This document shows positions 54,632 to 62,909 of a stretch of 64,000 nt of DNA, piece after piece. Position numbers and translations under genes: made by a program. The DNA is from Pseudoclavibacter sp. 13-3 (lineage in GTDB: Bacteria > Actinomycetota > Actinomycetes > Actinomycetales > Microbacteriaceae). The notes beneath the pieces were generated by a model. That model had not been told where the DNA came from. It saw only the letters and a program-made list of their open reading frames with translations, and ran no database searches. The stretch covers positions 372,001-436,000 of the forward strand of contig NZ_JAJOZT010000002.1 in assembly GCF_021168475.1 (NCBI RefSeq), given 5' to 3'. Every line of letters starts with the position of its first letter. The stretch's first letter is position 1.

Positions 54632-55735
54632 GTGAGCCTGTACGCGCAGTCCGGAGTCGACACCGAGGCCGGTGATCGCGCCGTCGAGCTGATGAAGGCG
54701 GCGGTTCAGGCCACCCACGGCCCGCAGGTGATCGGCGGGGTCGGCGGCTTCGCAGGCATGTTCGACGTGTCAGCGCTCAAAGACTTCGATCATCCTGTCC
54801 TGGCCACCTCGACCGACGGTGTGGGCACCAAGGTCGCGATCGCTCAGGCGATCGACAAGCATGACACCATCGGCCAGGATCTCGTCGGCATGGTCGTCGA
54901 CGACATCGTGGTGGTCGGTGCGAAGCCGCTGTTCATGACCGACTACGTGGCCACCGGGCGCGTGGTTCCCGAACGCATCGCCGAGATCGTCGGTTCGATC
55001 GCACGCGCCTGCGCCGAGACGGGCACGTCGCTGGTCGGCGGAGAGGTCGCGGAGCATCCCGATCTGTTGGGGCCCGGCGAGTACGATCTCGCGGGCGCCG
55101 CTGTGGGCGCGGTCGACTTCGACCTGCGGCTCGACCCGTCGCGGGTGCGTACGGGGGATGTCGTGCTCGCGCTGGCCTCGAGCGGTCTGCACTCGAACGG
55201 CTACTCTCTCGTTCGTCGCGTGCTGGCCGATGCAGAGCTCGACTACACCTCGTCGATCGCCGACTTCTCGCGCCCCGTGGGCGAGGAGCTGCTGGAGCCC
55301 ACGCGTCTCTACGCGGGGCCGGTGGTGCGCGTGCTCGAGAGCGAGGCCACCAGGGGTGCGATGCACATGCTCAGCCATATCACCGGCGGCGGCATCGCGG
55401 CGAACATCGCTCGGGTGCTGCCCGCCGGTCTGTGGCTCGAGCTCGATCGCTCGACCTGGCAGCCACCGCAGGTCTTCCGCGTGCTCGCCGATCTCGGCGG
55501 CTTCTCGCTGGGCGAGGTCGAAGACACCTGGAACCTGGGCATCGGCATGGTCGCTCTGGTCGAGGCCGAACGTGCCGAGGCCGTGCAGCAGGCCTTCGTG
55601 CAGCAGGGCATCCCGACGTGGCAGGCCGGCGTGGTCAGCGACGCGCAGCGCGATCTGGCCGCAGACGGATTCACCGTCGGGGCCAAGGGCGTGCGTGCTG
55701 GTGGCGTTCGCCTGGTCGGCGACTTCGCCGGCTGA
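54632..55735 (+). CDS. purM: Phosphoribosylformylglycinamidine cyclo-ligase
   Basis: 367 residues from GTG 54632, AAGGAG six bases upstream. Signatures: VLATSTDGVGTKVAIA, GMVVDDIVVVGAKPLFMTDYVA, SLVGGEVAEHPDLL, and the C-terminal GIPTWQAGVV. It closes the imidazole ring (FGAM to AIR). It follows purF by 101 bases and likely shares its transcript. Confidence 0.95.
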   Translation: MSLYAQSGVDTEAGDRAVELMKAAVQATHGPQVIGGVGGFAGMFDVSALKDFDHPVLATSTDGVGTKVAIAQAIDKHDTIGQDLVGMVVDDIVVVGAKPLFMTDYVATGRVVPERIAEIVGSIARACAETGTSLVGGEVAEHPDLLGPGEYDLAGAAVGAVDFDLRLDPSRVRTGDVVLALASSGLHSNGYSLVRRVLADAELDYTSSIADFSRPVGEELLEPTRLYAGPVVRVLESEATRGAMHMLSHITGGGIAANIARVLPAGLWLELDRSTWQPPQVFRVLADLGGFSLGEVEDTWNLGIGMVALVEAERAEAVQQAFVQQGIPTWQAGVVSDAQRDLAADGFTVGAKGVRAGGVRLVGDFAG

Positions 55736-55903
55736 CCCGGGGCTCCGAGCTGTGACGCTGTCGAAGGCGGTGTGCAGCTCGGAGACCTCGACGTGCCGCA
55801 CGACGTCACCCGAGGTTCTGCGGTGGAAATCGAGCGTTCGACGCTCGTGGTGAAGCAGAGGGGGCGAAGGAGCGAGCGACGTGCTCAGCTCAGCGCTCGA
55901 GAC

Positions 55904-56095
55904 TCAGCGTTCGTCTTCTTCGCGCTCGTCGTCGGCGGGGTAGTGGTACTCGCTCCAGTCTTCGCTGGAGCCCTCGTCGTGATGAGCACGGCTGCGCAGC
56001 TCTCGCTCGAGAGCCTCGTAGTCAGTTGCAGGAACGTTGTATTTGAGTTCCCGGGCGACTTTCGTGTGTTTCGCCTTCTGGCGGCCGCGTCCCAT
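55904..56095 (-). CDS. DUF3073 family small protein
   Basis: 63 residues: a basic start MGRGRQKAKHTKVARELKY then an acidic tail with Glu/Asp clusters, exactly the DUF3073 pattern seen in actinobacteria. AGGAGG lies nine bases before ATG 56095. It is conserved near purM in this group. The charge split suggests nucleic-acid or ribosome contact; role unknown. The 168 bases between purM and this gene hold only a small CGAGCG/CGCTCG hairpin at 55831-55847. Confidence 0.9.
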   Translation of the reverse strand: MGRGRQKAKHTKVARELKYNVPATDYEALERELRSRAHHDEGSSEDWSEYHYPADDEREEDER

Positions 56096-56283
56096 GAACG
56101 AGACCTCCTGTCACTGTCATGATTCGTTAAGACGGCGCGCACGACCACTGACAAGTGAATTGTGCACACGCTGGCCGCAAGTCTATCACGGCCGCGACCG
56201 AAGCGACCTGTCCAAACCTCTCGAAAGGGTGTGAAACAATGCACGAAGACGCCGGACTCCCGAAAACCGTCAGGTAAGGAATC

Positions 56284-59200
56284 ATGTCACGACTGACTGC
56301 TCTCAGCATGCGCAACCGAGCGCTGATCGCGCTCATCACCATCGTGGTCGCCTTCTTCGGGGTGTTCTCGATGACCGGTGCTCGGCAGGAGCTCATGCCG
56401 AGCATCGAGCTGCCCATGGTGATCGTGCAGTCGTCGAGCCCCGGCGACGCTCCTGACGTGGTCGATGCGCAGATCAGCGCACCGATCGAAGCTGCGGTGC
56501 AGAGCGTCGAGGGCATCGAGTCGACCTCGTCGACGTCGAGCACCGGCGTCTCGACGGTGACGGCGAAGTTCGCCTTCGGCACTGATCGGGTCGGTGCCGA
56601 GCAGAAGGTGCAGCAGGCGGTCAGCCGCATCTCGAGCCAGCTGCCGAAAGATCTCGACCCGGTCATCGCCACCGGATCGACCGACGATCTGCCCGTGATC
56701 ATGCTCTCGGCAGCGTCGTCGCAGGTGGCCCCGGTCGACATCGCCGAACGGCTGCACTCCACCGTCACCAACGACCTGGAGCACGTCGAAGGTGTCGCCT
56801 CTGCCACGGTGGTCGGCGGTGGCAGTCGCGAGGTTCGTGTGGTGCCTGATCAGCAGAAGCTGGCCCAGCAGGGGCTGACCGTCGCATCGATCTCGCAGGC
56901 GCTCACCGCGAACGGCACCGTCAGCGGTGCGGGCAGAGTGACCGAGGGCGATCGCGATCTCTCGGTACGTGTCGGCGACTCGTTCACCTCGACCGATGAC
57001 CTGGCCGCTCTGCCGCTGCTTCCCGTGGCCTCCGCCGCGAGCACGTCTGCCGCGACCGCGCAGACCGGGGCCGCCGGCTCGAGCAGCGCAGGCGATGCGG
57101 CTGCCTCTGCCGCGATCGCACCGGTGCGTCTGGGCGACGTCGCCCAGGTCACGCTGACCGAGGCCCCGGTCACCGGCATCAGCCGTGTCGACGGGCAGCC
57201 GGCGGTGACCGTCCAGGTGACGAAGCGCCCGACCGGCAACACCGTCGAGGTGTCCAAGCAGATCACTGCGCAGATGGACGAGCTGCAGGCCAAGGTCGGC
57301 GACGACATCACGCTCACGGTGATGTACGACCAGGCGCCGTCGATCGAGCAGTCGATCGAATCGCTCACCACCGAGGGACTCCTCGGACTGGCCTTCGCCA
57401 TCGTGGTCATCCTGCTCTTCCTGCTCTCGGTGCGGTCGACGCTGGTCACCGCGATCTCGATCCCGACGTCGCTGCTCGTGACGTTCATCGGCATCGAGGC
57501 CGCCGGATACTCGCTGAACGTGCTGACGCTCGGCGCGCTGACGATCGCGATCGGACGCGTCGTGGATGACTCGATCGTGGTGATCGAGAACATCAACCGC
57601 CATCTTGCCCTTGAGCAGGGCGAGCGCAAGTCGGCGGTCATCCTGCACGGCGTGCGCGAAGTGGCCGGAGCGATCACGGCGTCAACGCTCACCACAGCGG
57701 CCGTGTTCCTGCCGGTCGGGTTCGTCACCGGGCTGGTGGGCGAGCTCTTCAAACCGTTCGCGTTCACCGTGGTCATCGCGCTGATCGCCTCGCTGCTGGT
57801 CTCACTGACGATCGTGCCGGTGCTGGCCTACTGGCTGCTGAAGGCTCCGGAAGATGCGGATGCACCGGCGGCTGAAAGCGGGGCGGTTGCGGCCCAGCGC
57901 AGGGAGTCGCGACGACGCGAGCGCACGCTGGGTGCGACCGACGCACTCGCCGACGAGCCGCGCACCCGTCTCCAACGCGGGTATGAACCGGTTCTGCGCG
58001 GCGGGCTGCGGCATCCAGCGCTCACTCTGGTCGGTGCGGTCGTCGTCTTGGGTATCACGCTCGTACTGACGCCCCTCATGCAGACGAACTTCATCGGCGA
58101 CTCCGGGCAGAATACGGCGAGCGTCTCCCAGGCCCTCAGCCCGGGCACGAGTCTCGAGAGCGCGACGCAGCGTGCGGTGCCGGTTGAACAGGCACTGCGC
58201 GACGTCGACGGCGTGCAGACCGTCGCGACCACGGTCGGCAGCGCGGGTGGCGTCAGCGCAGCGTCGTTCATCGGCGGCGGTGCCGGGCAGAGCACGCAGT
58301 TCCAGGTGGCGTTCGCCGACGGAGCCGACGCCGCCAGGGTGCAGCAGGGGCTGCGCGACGCGCTGAACGCACAGCCCGACGCCGCTGATCTCTCGCTGTC
58401 GACATCGGGTAGCGCCGGGGTGTCGAACGACATCGCGATCGACGTCGAGGCGCCTGACGACCAGCGTCTCGCGGATGCCGCGAACCAGCTGGTCTCGGGG
58501 GCACGAGAGATCGACGACGTGGCCGAGGTCACCAGCAGTCTCAGCTCGATGATCGACACGGTGCATGTCTCCGTTGACCGACAGCGCGCCGCGGAGCACG
58601 GCCTGACCGAGTCCCAGATCGTCCAGACTCTCGCCCCGGTGATGAACCCGCAGCAGGTCGCGAAGGTGACGATCGATTCGAAAGACGTCTCGGTGGTGGT
58701 GCGCAGCGATGACCAGCCCAAGACCGCAGACGAACTGCGCGCGCTGCCGGTGACGACGCCCACCGGCACGGTTCGCCTCGACGCGCTCGCCGACGTGCAG
58801 ACGCAGCAGGTGCCGCAGTCGATCAGTTCGGTGCGCGGAAGCCGCTCGGCGACGGTGACGATCACCCCGGCGGGAGAGTCGCTCAGCACCGTCTCTGCCG
58901 GCGTGACCAAGCTGCTGGACGACACCGCACTGCCGGCTGGAGTCACCGCCTCGATCGGCGGAGTGCTCAGCGATCAGTCGTCGGCGTTCAGCAGCTTGGG
59001 GCTCGCTCTGCTCGCCGCGGTGCTGATCGTCTATGTGATCATGGTGGCCACATTCAAATCGCTGCGACAGCCGCTGCTGCTGCTGGTCTCGATTCCCTTC
59101 GCCGCGACCGGTGCGCTCGCCGCCCTGCTGATCAGCGGCACGCCGCTGGGGGCGGCGTCGCTGGTGGGACTCCTCATGCTCGTCGGTATCGTCGTCACCA

Positions 59201-59547
59201 ACGCCATCGTGCTGATCGACCTGGTCAATCAGTTCAGGGCCAAAGGTGTGAGCACGCTCGAGGCGATCGTCGAGGGCGCCTCTCGACGTCTGCGGCCGAT
59301 TCTGATGACCGCTGCGGCCACGGTGTTCGCGCTGGTGCCCATGGCTCTCGGCGTCACCGGGCACGCCGGGTTCATCTCGCAGCCGCTGGCGCTCGTGGTG
59401 ATCGGCGGCCTGGTGTCGTCGACGCTGCTGACGCTGATCGTGCTGCCGGTGCTCTACTGGGCCGTCGAAGGGCACCGAGATCGTCGCGATCGCGCGCGCA
59501 CGAAACGGCTGTCAGCCGAGACCTCAGCCGAGACCACGTCTGCCTAG
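56284..59547 (+). CDS. RND-family efflux permease (AcrB/HAE1 type)
   Basis: 1087 residues; AAGGA precedes the ATG. Two halves each begin with a membrane span and a large outer loop, the normal 12-span RND plan. Motifs: ELMPSIELPMVIVQSSSPGDAPDVV at the N-terminus, GRVVDDSIVVIENINRHLALEQG in span 4 region, and IVVTNAIVLIDLVNQF and ASRRLRPILMTAAATV in the second half. Residues ~247-280 are an Ala/Ser/Gly-rich insert not seen in Gram-negative AcrB. Proton-driven export of drugs or lipids is expected. No periplasmic adaptor gene or outer-membrane factor is nearby, as expected in a monoderm. Confidence 0.9.
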   Translation: MSRLTALSMRNRALIALITIVVAFFGVFSMTGARQELMPSIELPMVIVQSSSPGDAPDVVDAQISAPIEAAVQSVEGIESTSSTSSTGVSTVTAKFAFGTDRVGAEQKVQQAVSRISSQLPKDLDPVIATGSTDDLPVIMLSAASSQVAPVDIAERLHSTVTNDLEHVEGVASATVVGGGSREVRVVPDQQKLAQQGLTVASISQALTANGTVSGAGRVTEGDRDLSVRVGDSFTSTDDLAALPLLPVASAASTSAATAQTGAAGSSSAGDAAASAAIAPVRLGDVAQVTLTEAPVTGISRVDGQPAVTVQVTKRPTGNTVEVSKQITAQMDELQAKVGDDITLTVMYDQAPSIEQSIESLTTEGLLGLAFAIVVILLFLLSVRSTLVTAISIPTSLLVTFIGIEAAGYSLNVLTLGALTIAIGRVVDDSIVVIENINRHLALEQGERKSAVILHGVREVAGAITASTLTTAAVFLPVGFVTGLVGELFKPFAFTVVIALIASLLVSLTIVPVLAYWLLKAPEDADAPAAESGAVAAQRRESRRRERTLGATDALADEPRTRLQRGYEPVLRGGLRHPALTLVGAVVVLGITLVLTPLMQTNFIGDSGQNTASVSQALSPGTSLESATQRAVPVEQALRDVDGVQTVATTVGSAGGVSAASFIGGGAGQSTQFQVAFADGADAARVQQGLRDALNAQPDAADLSLSTSGSAGVSNDIAIDVEAPDDQRLADAANQLVSGAREIDDVAEVTSSLSSMIDTVHVSVDRQRAAEHGLTESQIVQTLAPVMNPQQVAKVTIDSKDVSVVVRSDDQPKTADELRALPVTTPTGTVRLDALADVQTQQVPQSISSVRGSRSATVTITPAGESLSTVSAGVTKLLDDTALPAGVTASIGGVLSDQSSAFSSLGLALLAAVLIVYVIMVATFKSLRQPLLLLVSIPFAATGALAALLISGTPLGAASLVGLLMLVGIVVTNAIVLIDLVNQFRAKGVSTLEAIVEGASRRLRPILMTAAATVFALVPMALGVTGHAGFISQPLALVVIGGLVSSTLLTLIVLPVLYWAVEGHRDRRDRARTKRLSAETSAETTSA

Positions 59548-59550
59548 ACT
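59545..59550 (+). promoter_or_regulatory. -10 box of the zinc metallopeptidase (leaderless)
   Basis: TAGACT, six bases before ATG 59557; it overlaps the end of the RND gene (its stop codon is 59545-59547). Confidence 0.5.
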
Positions 59551-59556
59551 GGCGCT

Positions 59557-60468
59557 ATGACTTTCAACCCCAACGCCAAGCTCGACCCGTCTCACGTGCG
59601 CCGATCTTCGGGCGCGCGGGGAACCGCCGTCGCCGGCGGCGGCGGGCTGCTCGTCCTGCTGCTGGTGTTCGTGGTCTCACAGCTGACCGGCATCGATCCA
59701 GGCACGCTCGAATCGGCGACCGGCCAGTACGGCGGGCAGATCCGCACGACTGACGGCAGTGCAGCGCCGATCGACGACTGCCGCACCGGCGCCGACGCCA
59801 ATGCACGTGATGACTGCCGCATGGTCGGGGCGGCGAGTTCGATCTCGGCGTATTGGAAGGACGAATACCCGAGGCTGGGCATGAGCAGCACGTATCACGA
59901 TCCCGACATGCAGCTGTTCTCTGGCGCGACGTCGACCGGATGCGGCAGCGCGAGCTCTTCGACGGGCCCGTTCTACTGTCCGGCAGACGAGACGATCTAC
60001 ATCGACACCTCGTTCTTCCAGGTGCTGCGCTCGCAGTACGGCGCCAGTGGCGGCCCGCTGGCTCAGCTCTACATCGTGGCGCACGAGTGGGGACACCACA
60101 CCCAGCAGCTCGGCGGCCTGCTGACCTCGCATCGTACTCAGGACATCGGCCGCACCGGCGGCTCGGTGCGCACCGAGCTGCAGGCCGACTGCTTCGCCGG
60201 AAGCTGGGTCGGGTCGGCCTCCACGACTCGTGACGAGAACGGCCAGGCATATCTGGAGCCGCCCACCTCGGCGCAGGTGTCCGACGCGCTCAACGCCGCG
60301 GCATCCGTCGGTGACGATCACATTCAGGAGCAGGCGCAGGGCCATGCCGACCCGGACTCCTGGACGCACGGGTCGTCTGAGATGCGTCAGCGCTGGTTCA
60401 CGACGGGCATGCAGCAGGGGCCGCAGAAGTGCCTGCAGATCTTCGATGTGCCCGACCGGCAGCTCTGA
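59557..60468 (+). CDS. Neutral zinc metallopeptidase, YpfJ family
   Basis: 303 residues. One membrane span at about 28-46 anchors it with the catalytic part outside. The HExxH motif is HEWGH (His176, Glu177, His180) in LYIVAHEWGHHTQ, followed by RTELQADCFAGSWV, where the Glu is the third zinc ligand. Also DETIYIDTSFF. These YpfJ/KPN_02809-type proteins are widespread and substrates unknown. A -10 box six bases before the ATG gives it its own leaderless transcript. Confidence 0.9.
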   Translation: MTFNPNAKLDPSHVRRSSGARGTAVAGGGGLLVLLLVFVVSQLTGIDPGTLESATGQYGGQIRTTDGSAAPIDDCRTGADANARDDCRMVGAASSISAYWKDEYPRLGMSSTYHDPDMQLFSGATSTGCGSASSSTGPFYCPADETIYIDTSFFQVLRSQYGASGGPLAQLYIVAHEWGHHTQQLGGLLTSHRTQDIGRTGGSVRTELQADCFAGSWVGSASTTRDENGQAYLEPPTSAQVSDALNAAASVGDDHIQEQAQGHADPDSWTHGSSEMRQRWFTTGMQQGPQKCLQIFDVPDRQL

Positions 60469-60511
60469 CGCAACCGGGCAGTCGACTCCGCGTGTCGAGG
60501 GCGAACCCGTC

Positions 60512-60517
60512 TACACT
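60512..60517 (+). promoter_or_regulatory. -10 box upstream of the cold-shock gene
   Basis: TACACT, five bases before ATG 60523 of a short ORF and about 140 bases before the cspA start; gives either a leaderless short ORF or a long cold-shock leader. Confidence 0.45.
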
Positions 60518-60522
60518 TGGTC

Positions 60523-60675
60523 ATGAGGTTCTTGTTTGATCGCCGTACCGCAGGTCGGGCTGCTCATCGCCGGCCCAACTGTTCTGTCGGAGTGCAAAGC
60601 AACACCGCACAAGTCGTCGTGAGAGTCTCGGCGCAACAGCAAGAAAGAGCAGTGATATGGCAACCGGTACCGTGA
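60523..60675 (+). CDS. Possible 50-residue leader ORF overlapping cspA
   Basis: Open from ATG 60523 ([17 protein letters not shown]...) to TGA 60673-60675, ending 19 bases inside cspA in a different frame. Arg-rich start, no membrane segment, no known family. ATG lies five bases after a -10-like TACACT. The overlap would allow translational control of cspA; alternatively the region is simply a long 5' untranslated leader. Confidence 0.35.
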   Translation: MRFLFDRRTAGRAAHRRPNCSVGVQSNTAQVVVRVSAQQQERAVIWQPVP

Positions 60676-60860
60676 AGTGGTTCAACGCCGAAAAGGGCTA
60701 CGGATTCATCTCGCCTGACGACGGCAGCGCAGACGTGTTCGCACACTACAAGAACATTCAGTCTGAGGGCTTCCGCTCGCTCGACGAGAACCAGAAGGTC
60801 GAGTTCGACGTCGTGCAGGGCCCCAAGGGTCTTCAGGCTGAGAACATCCGCACCATCTGA
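60657..60860 (+). CDS. cspA: Cold-shock protein, CspA family
   Basis: 67 residues, a single cold-shock domain with RNP1 KGYGFISP and RNP2 VFAHY, binding single-stranded RNA/DNA as a chaperone. AAGAAAGAG precedes ATG 60657. A ~135-base leader lies between the -10 at 60512 and the start, as usual for cold-induced genes. A classical terminator follows at 60898. Confidence 0.95.
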   Translation: MATGTVKWFNAEKGYGFISPDDGSADVFAHYKNIQSEGFRSLDENQKVEFDVVQGPKGLQAENIRTI

Positions 60861-60897
60861 GAATCGTCAGTCGGCGCCCGAAGCGCACCTGACCCGG

Positions 60898-60922
60898 CCC
60901 CGCACTCGTGCGGGGCTTTTTC
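60898..60922 (+). terminator. Rho-independent terminator of cspA
   Basis: GCCCCGCAC - TC - GTGCGGGGC followed by five Ts; perfect 9-bp stem. Confidence 0.95.
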
Positions 60923-60951
60923 ATGTCCGGGCTCGCGAGTGCCGAAGCCCG

Positions 60952-61431
60952 TCAGCGCTGCACTTCGAGGCGGTTGTCTGGGTCGAGCCTGGCGAGCAGC
61001 CGGCTGCAGATCTGATCGAGCTGCACGACCTGTTCGCCGGTCAGCTGGTCGAAGACGGTCGAGCGCACGTTCTCGACATGGCCGGGCGCTGAGGCGACGA
61101 CTTTGTTCCAGCCCTCGTCGGTGAGCCGGGCGATCGTCACACGGCGATCGGTCGCGCATGAGGCACGTTCGACGAAGCCGCGGCGTTCCAGCCGTGAGAC
61201 CACGTGCGAGAGTCGGGGCAGCGTGGAGTTCGTGGAGGCTGCGAGCTGCGTCATGCGCATGGCGCGTCCGTCGCGCTCGGAGAGTTTGGCGAGCACCAAG
61301 TAGTCGAAGTGTGTGAGCTGCGCGTCGCGCTGCAGCTGGGAGTCGAGAGCTCCGGGCATCAGCTCGACAACGGCTTCGAAGCGCATCCACGCGTTGAGCT
61401 CGACGGGGGAGAGCCAGCGGGGTTCGGTCAT
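60952..61431 (-). CDS. MarR-family transcriptional regulator
   Basis: 159 residues. The winged helix is clear: RAMRMTQLAASTNSTLPRLSHVVSRLERRGFVERASCATDRRVTIARLTDEGW, with the family's DRR wing. N- and C-terminal helices would form the dimer. A -10 TAGAAT six bases before ATG 61431 implies leaderless translation, and TTGCCGCTACAA (61454-61465) just upstream is a likely self-operator. No target gene is adjacent; similar palindromes occur before genes at 17105 and 19549. Confidence 0.92.
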   Translation of the reverse strand: MTEPRWLSPVELNAWMRFEAVVELMPGALDSQLQRDAQLTHFDYLVLAKLSERDGRAMRMTQLAASTNSTLPRLSHVVSRLERRGFVERASCATDRRVTIARLTDEGWNKVVASAPGHVENVRSTVFDQLTGEQVVQLDQICSRLLARLDPDNRLEVQR

Positions 61432-61437
61432 GTGAAG

Positions 61438-61465
61438 ATTCTAGCAGCATCACTTGCCGCTACAA
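61438..61465 (-). promoter_or_regulatory. Promoter and candidate operator of the MarR gene
   Basis: TAGAAT on the minus strand (61438-61443) is six bases from the start. The palindrome TTGCCGCTACAA (61454-61465) lies in the -10/-35 spacer, where a repressor would block transcription. It matches 10 of 12 bases of the site at 19465. Confidence 0.5.
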
Positions 61466-61521
61466 CGATTCTTCTGCCCTGCTGAGCCCGATTCGGGACA
61501 GGCGTGAGAATCAGGGGAATA

Positions 61522-61597
61522 TGGTGGCTCCGACGGGCGTCGATCCCGTGACCTCACGATTTTCAGTCGTGCGCTCTACCAACTGAGCTACAGAGCC
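61522..61597 (-). tRNA. tRNA-Phe (GAA)
   Basis: 76 bases including encoded CCA. Acceptor GGCTCTG/CGGAGCC, anticodon arm CGACT-GAA-AATCG, T-arm with GGGATCGACGCCC. Cloverleaf folds normally. Confidence 0.95.
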
Positions 61598-61629
61598 GGG
61601 GCGCGTTCGCACGGGCCCGATCGGTGAAA

Positions 61630-61653
61630 GAGCCCTTCCAAAAGGAAGGGCTC
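61630..61653 (-). terminator. Hairpin between tRNA-Asp and tRNA-Phe
   Basis: GAGCCCTTCC-TTTT-GGAAGGGCTC on the minus strand, a perfect 10-bp stem followed by TTTC. It would end or process the tRNA-Asp transcript before tRNA-Phe. Confidence 0.75.
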
Positions 61654-61665
61654 CTGTCGCCGAAG

Positions 61666-61739
61666 CGACCCTGACGGGACTTGAACCCGCGACCTCCGCC
61701 GTGACAGGGCGGCGCGCTAACCAACTGCGCTACAGGGCC
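61666..61739 (-). tRNA. tRNA-Asp (GTC)
   Basis: 74 bases, CCA not encoded. Acceptor GGCCCTG/CAGGGTC, discriminator G, anticodon loop CT-GTC-AC in a CCGCC/GGCGG stem, T-arm CGCGGGTTCAAGTCCCG. Confidence 0.95.
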
Positions 61740-61797
61740 ATGCAGTGTACTGCCGATACTGCCTGTGGAACTATATCATGCTGCCGGCACCGCGTCG

Positions 61798-61870
61798 TGA
61801 CCCCAACGGGATTCGAACCCGTGTTACCGCCGTGAAAGGGCAGTGTCCTAGGCCACTAGACGATGGGGCC
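61798..61870 (-). tRNA. tRNA-Glu (TTC)
   Basis: 73 bases, CCA not encoded. Acceptor GGCCCCA/TGGGGTC, discriminator A, anticodon loop CT-TTC-AC, T-arm ACGGGTTCGAATCCCGT. The order Glu-Asp-Phe on the minus strand is common in actinobacteria. Confidence 0.95.
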
Positions 61871-61979
61871 GCTTGCTCGGACGTTTCTGATGTTTCCGAA
61901 CCCGCAGTACCGACGTCATACATTACGGAATTCCATCGCCGAGTGCAAAACGGGTCTGCGTGCGGGGTGTGTCGTGTGG

Positions 61980-62783
61980 TCAGCGGGCGTCGTCTTGGGC
62001 GCGGAAGATGCGCACCGGCGAGAGAGAGCCTCCTCGACGGGTGTCGATGCGCCGGTAGACGGCTGGCGGGTCGGCAGGCGAGGTCTCGGCGTCACCCCCG
62101 GCGGCATCCTTCTCGTCGCGGGGCACGACGACGAGATCTCGGTCTCCGTGATCGTTGGCCGCGTGGACGGCCTCGACCAGGTCGTGCTTCACCACGGCTT
62201 CGAAGATGCGCTCGTGATCGCGCAGCTTCTCTTCGGCTGGCGACGACTTGACCTTGCCGTCACGGATGCTGAGCTTCACCGCGTGGGCGAGGCCCTGATA
62301 GAGCTCCGTCAGCAGCGGGTTGCCGCTGGCCTGCACCAGTGCGACATGGAAGGGGCCAGGCGGGTCGAGCGCCTCGGCGTGGCCGCTCTGGACGTGCTCG
62401 CGCTCCTCCTCGAGAGCGCTGCGCAGGGCGTGGATGTGCTCGTCGCTGAGGTCGAGAGCCGCTTTGCGGGCGGCTTCGATCTCGAGCGTGCGGCGGATGC
62501 CGAGCACGTCTGAGATCTCTTTCTCGCCCAGGTAGTCGGTGAGCACGGCGCTCACCGGGCTGCTCGACCGCACGAAGGTGCCTCGGCCTGGGGCTGTCTC
62601 GAGAATGCCCAGGCTGGCCAGCGCGCGCACCGCCTCGCGAACGGTACTGCGCCCGACGCCCAGCTGCTCGGTGAGCTCGGGCTCGGTGGGGATCTTGGTG
62701 CCGATCGGCCATGTTCCGCTTGTGACCTGCTCGCGCAGCCAGGAGATGACTCGCGCGGCCCGTTTCGATCCAGTGGTCGGCAT
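61980..62783 (-). CDS. GntR/FadR-family transcriptional regulator
   Basis: 267 residues from ATG 62783, GAGGAG four bases upstream. The winged helix is PIGTKIPTEPELTEQLGVGRSTVREAVRALASLGILETAPGRGTFV (residues about 29-73). The all-helical FCD ligand domain follows at ~95-215 with RRTLEIEAARKAA, PFHVALVQASGNPLL and HERIFEAVVKHD, which carry the metal-binding Asp/His positions of this class. The last ~45 residues (GGDAETSPADPP...) are an atypical polar tail. Ligand and targets unknown. Confidence 0.9.
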   Translation of the reverse strand: MPTTGSKRAARVISWLREQVTSGTWPIGTKIPTEPELTEQLGVGRSTVREAVRALASLGILETAPGRGTFVRSSSPVSAVLTDYLGEKEISDVLGIRRTLEIEAARKAALDLSDEHIHALRSALEEEREHVQSGHAEALDPPGPFHVALVQASGNPLLTELYQGLAHAVKLSIRDGKVKSSPAEEKLRDHERIFEAVVKHDLVEAVHAANDHGDRDLVVVPRDEKDAAGGDAETSPADPPAVYRRIDTRRGGSLSPVRIFRAQDDAR

Positions 62784-62909
62784 GCTGCTCCTCAATAGGT
62801 ATCTGAGCAACCAGTCTAGAACTGCGAAGATTCCCCGAACGAATCGTGGTGGCTTCTGCGACGCGAGCGGAAGCGACGTGTAGTCTGGCGGGGTCTACGT
62901 GAAGGGAGC

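Noticed and set aside
54770-55801. 343-residue minus-strand ORF
   Set aside because: Antisense to purM; its N-terminal part in the 55736-55801 gap shows no known family.
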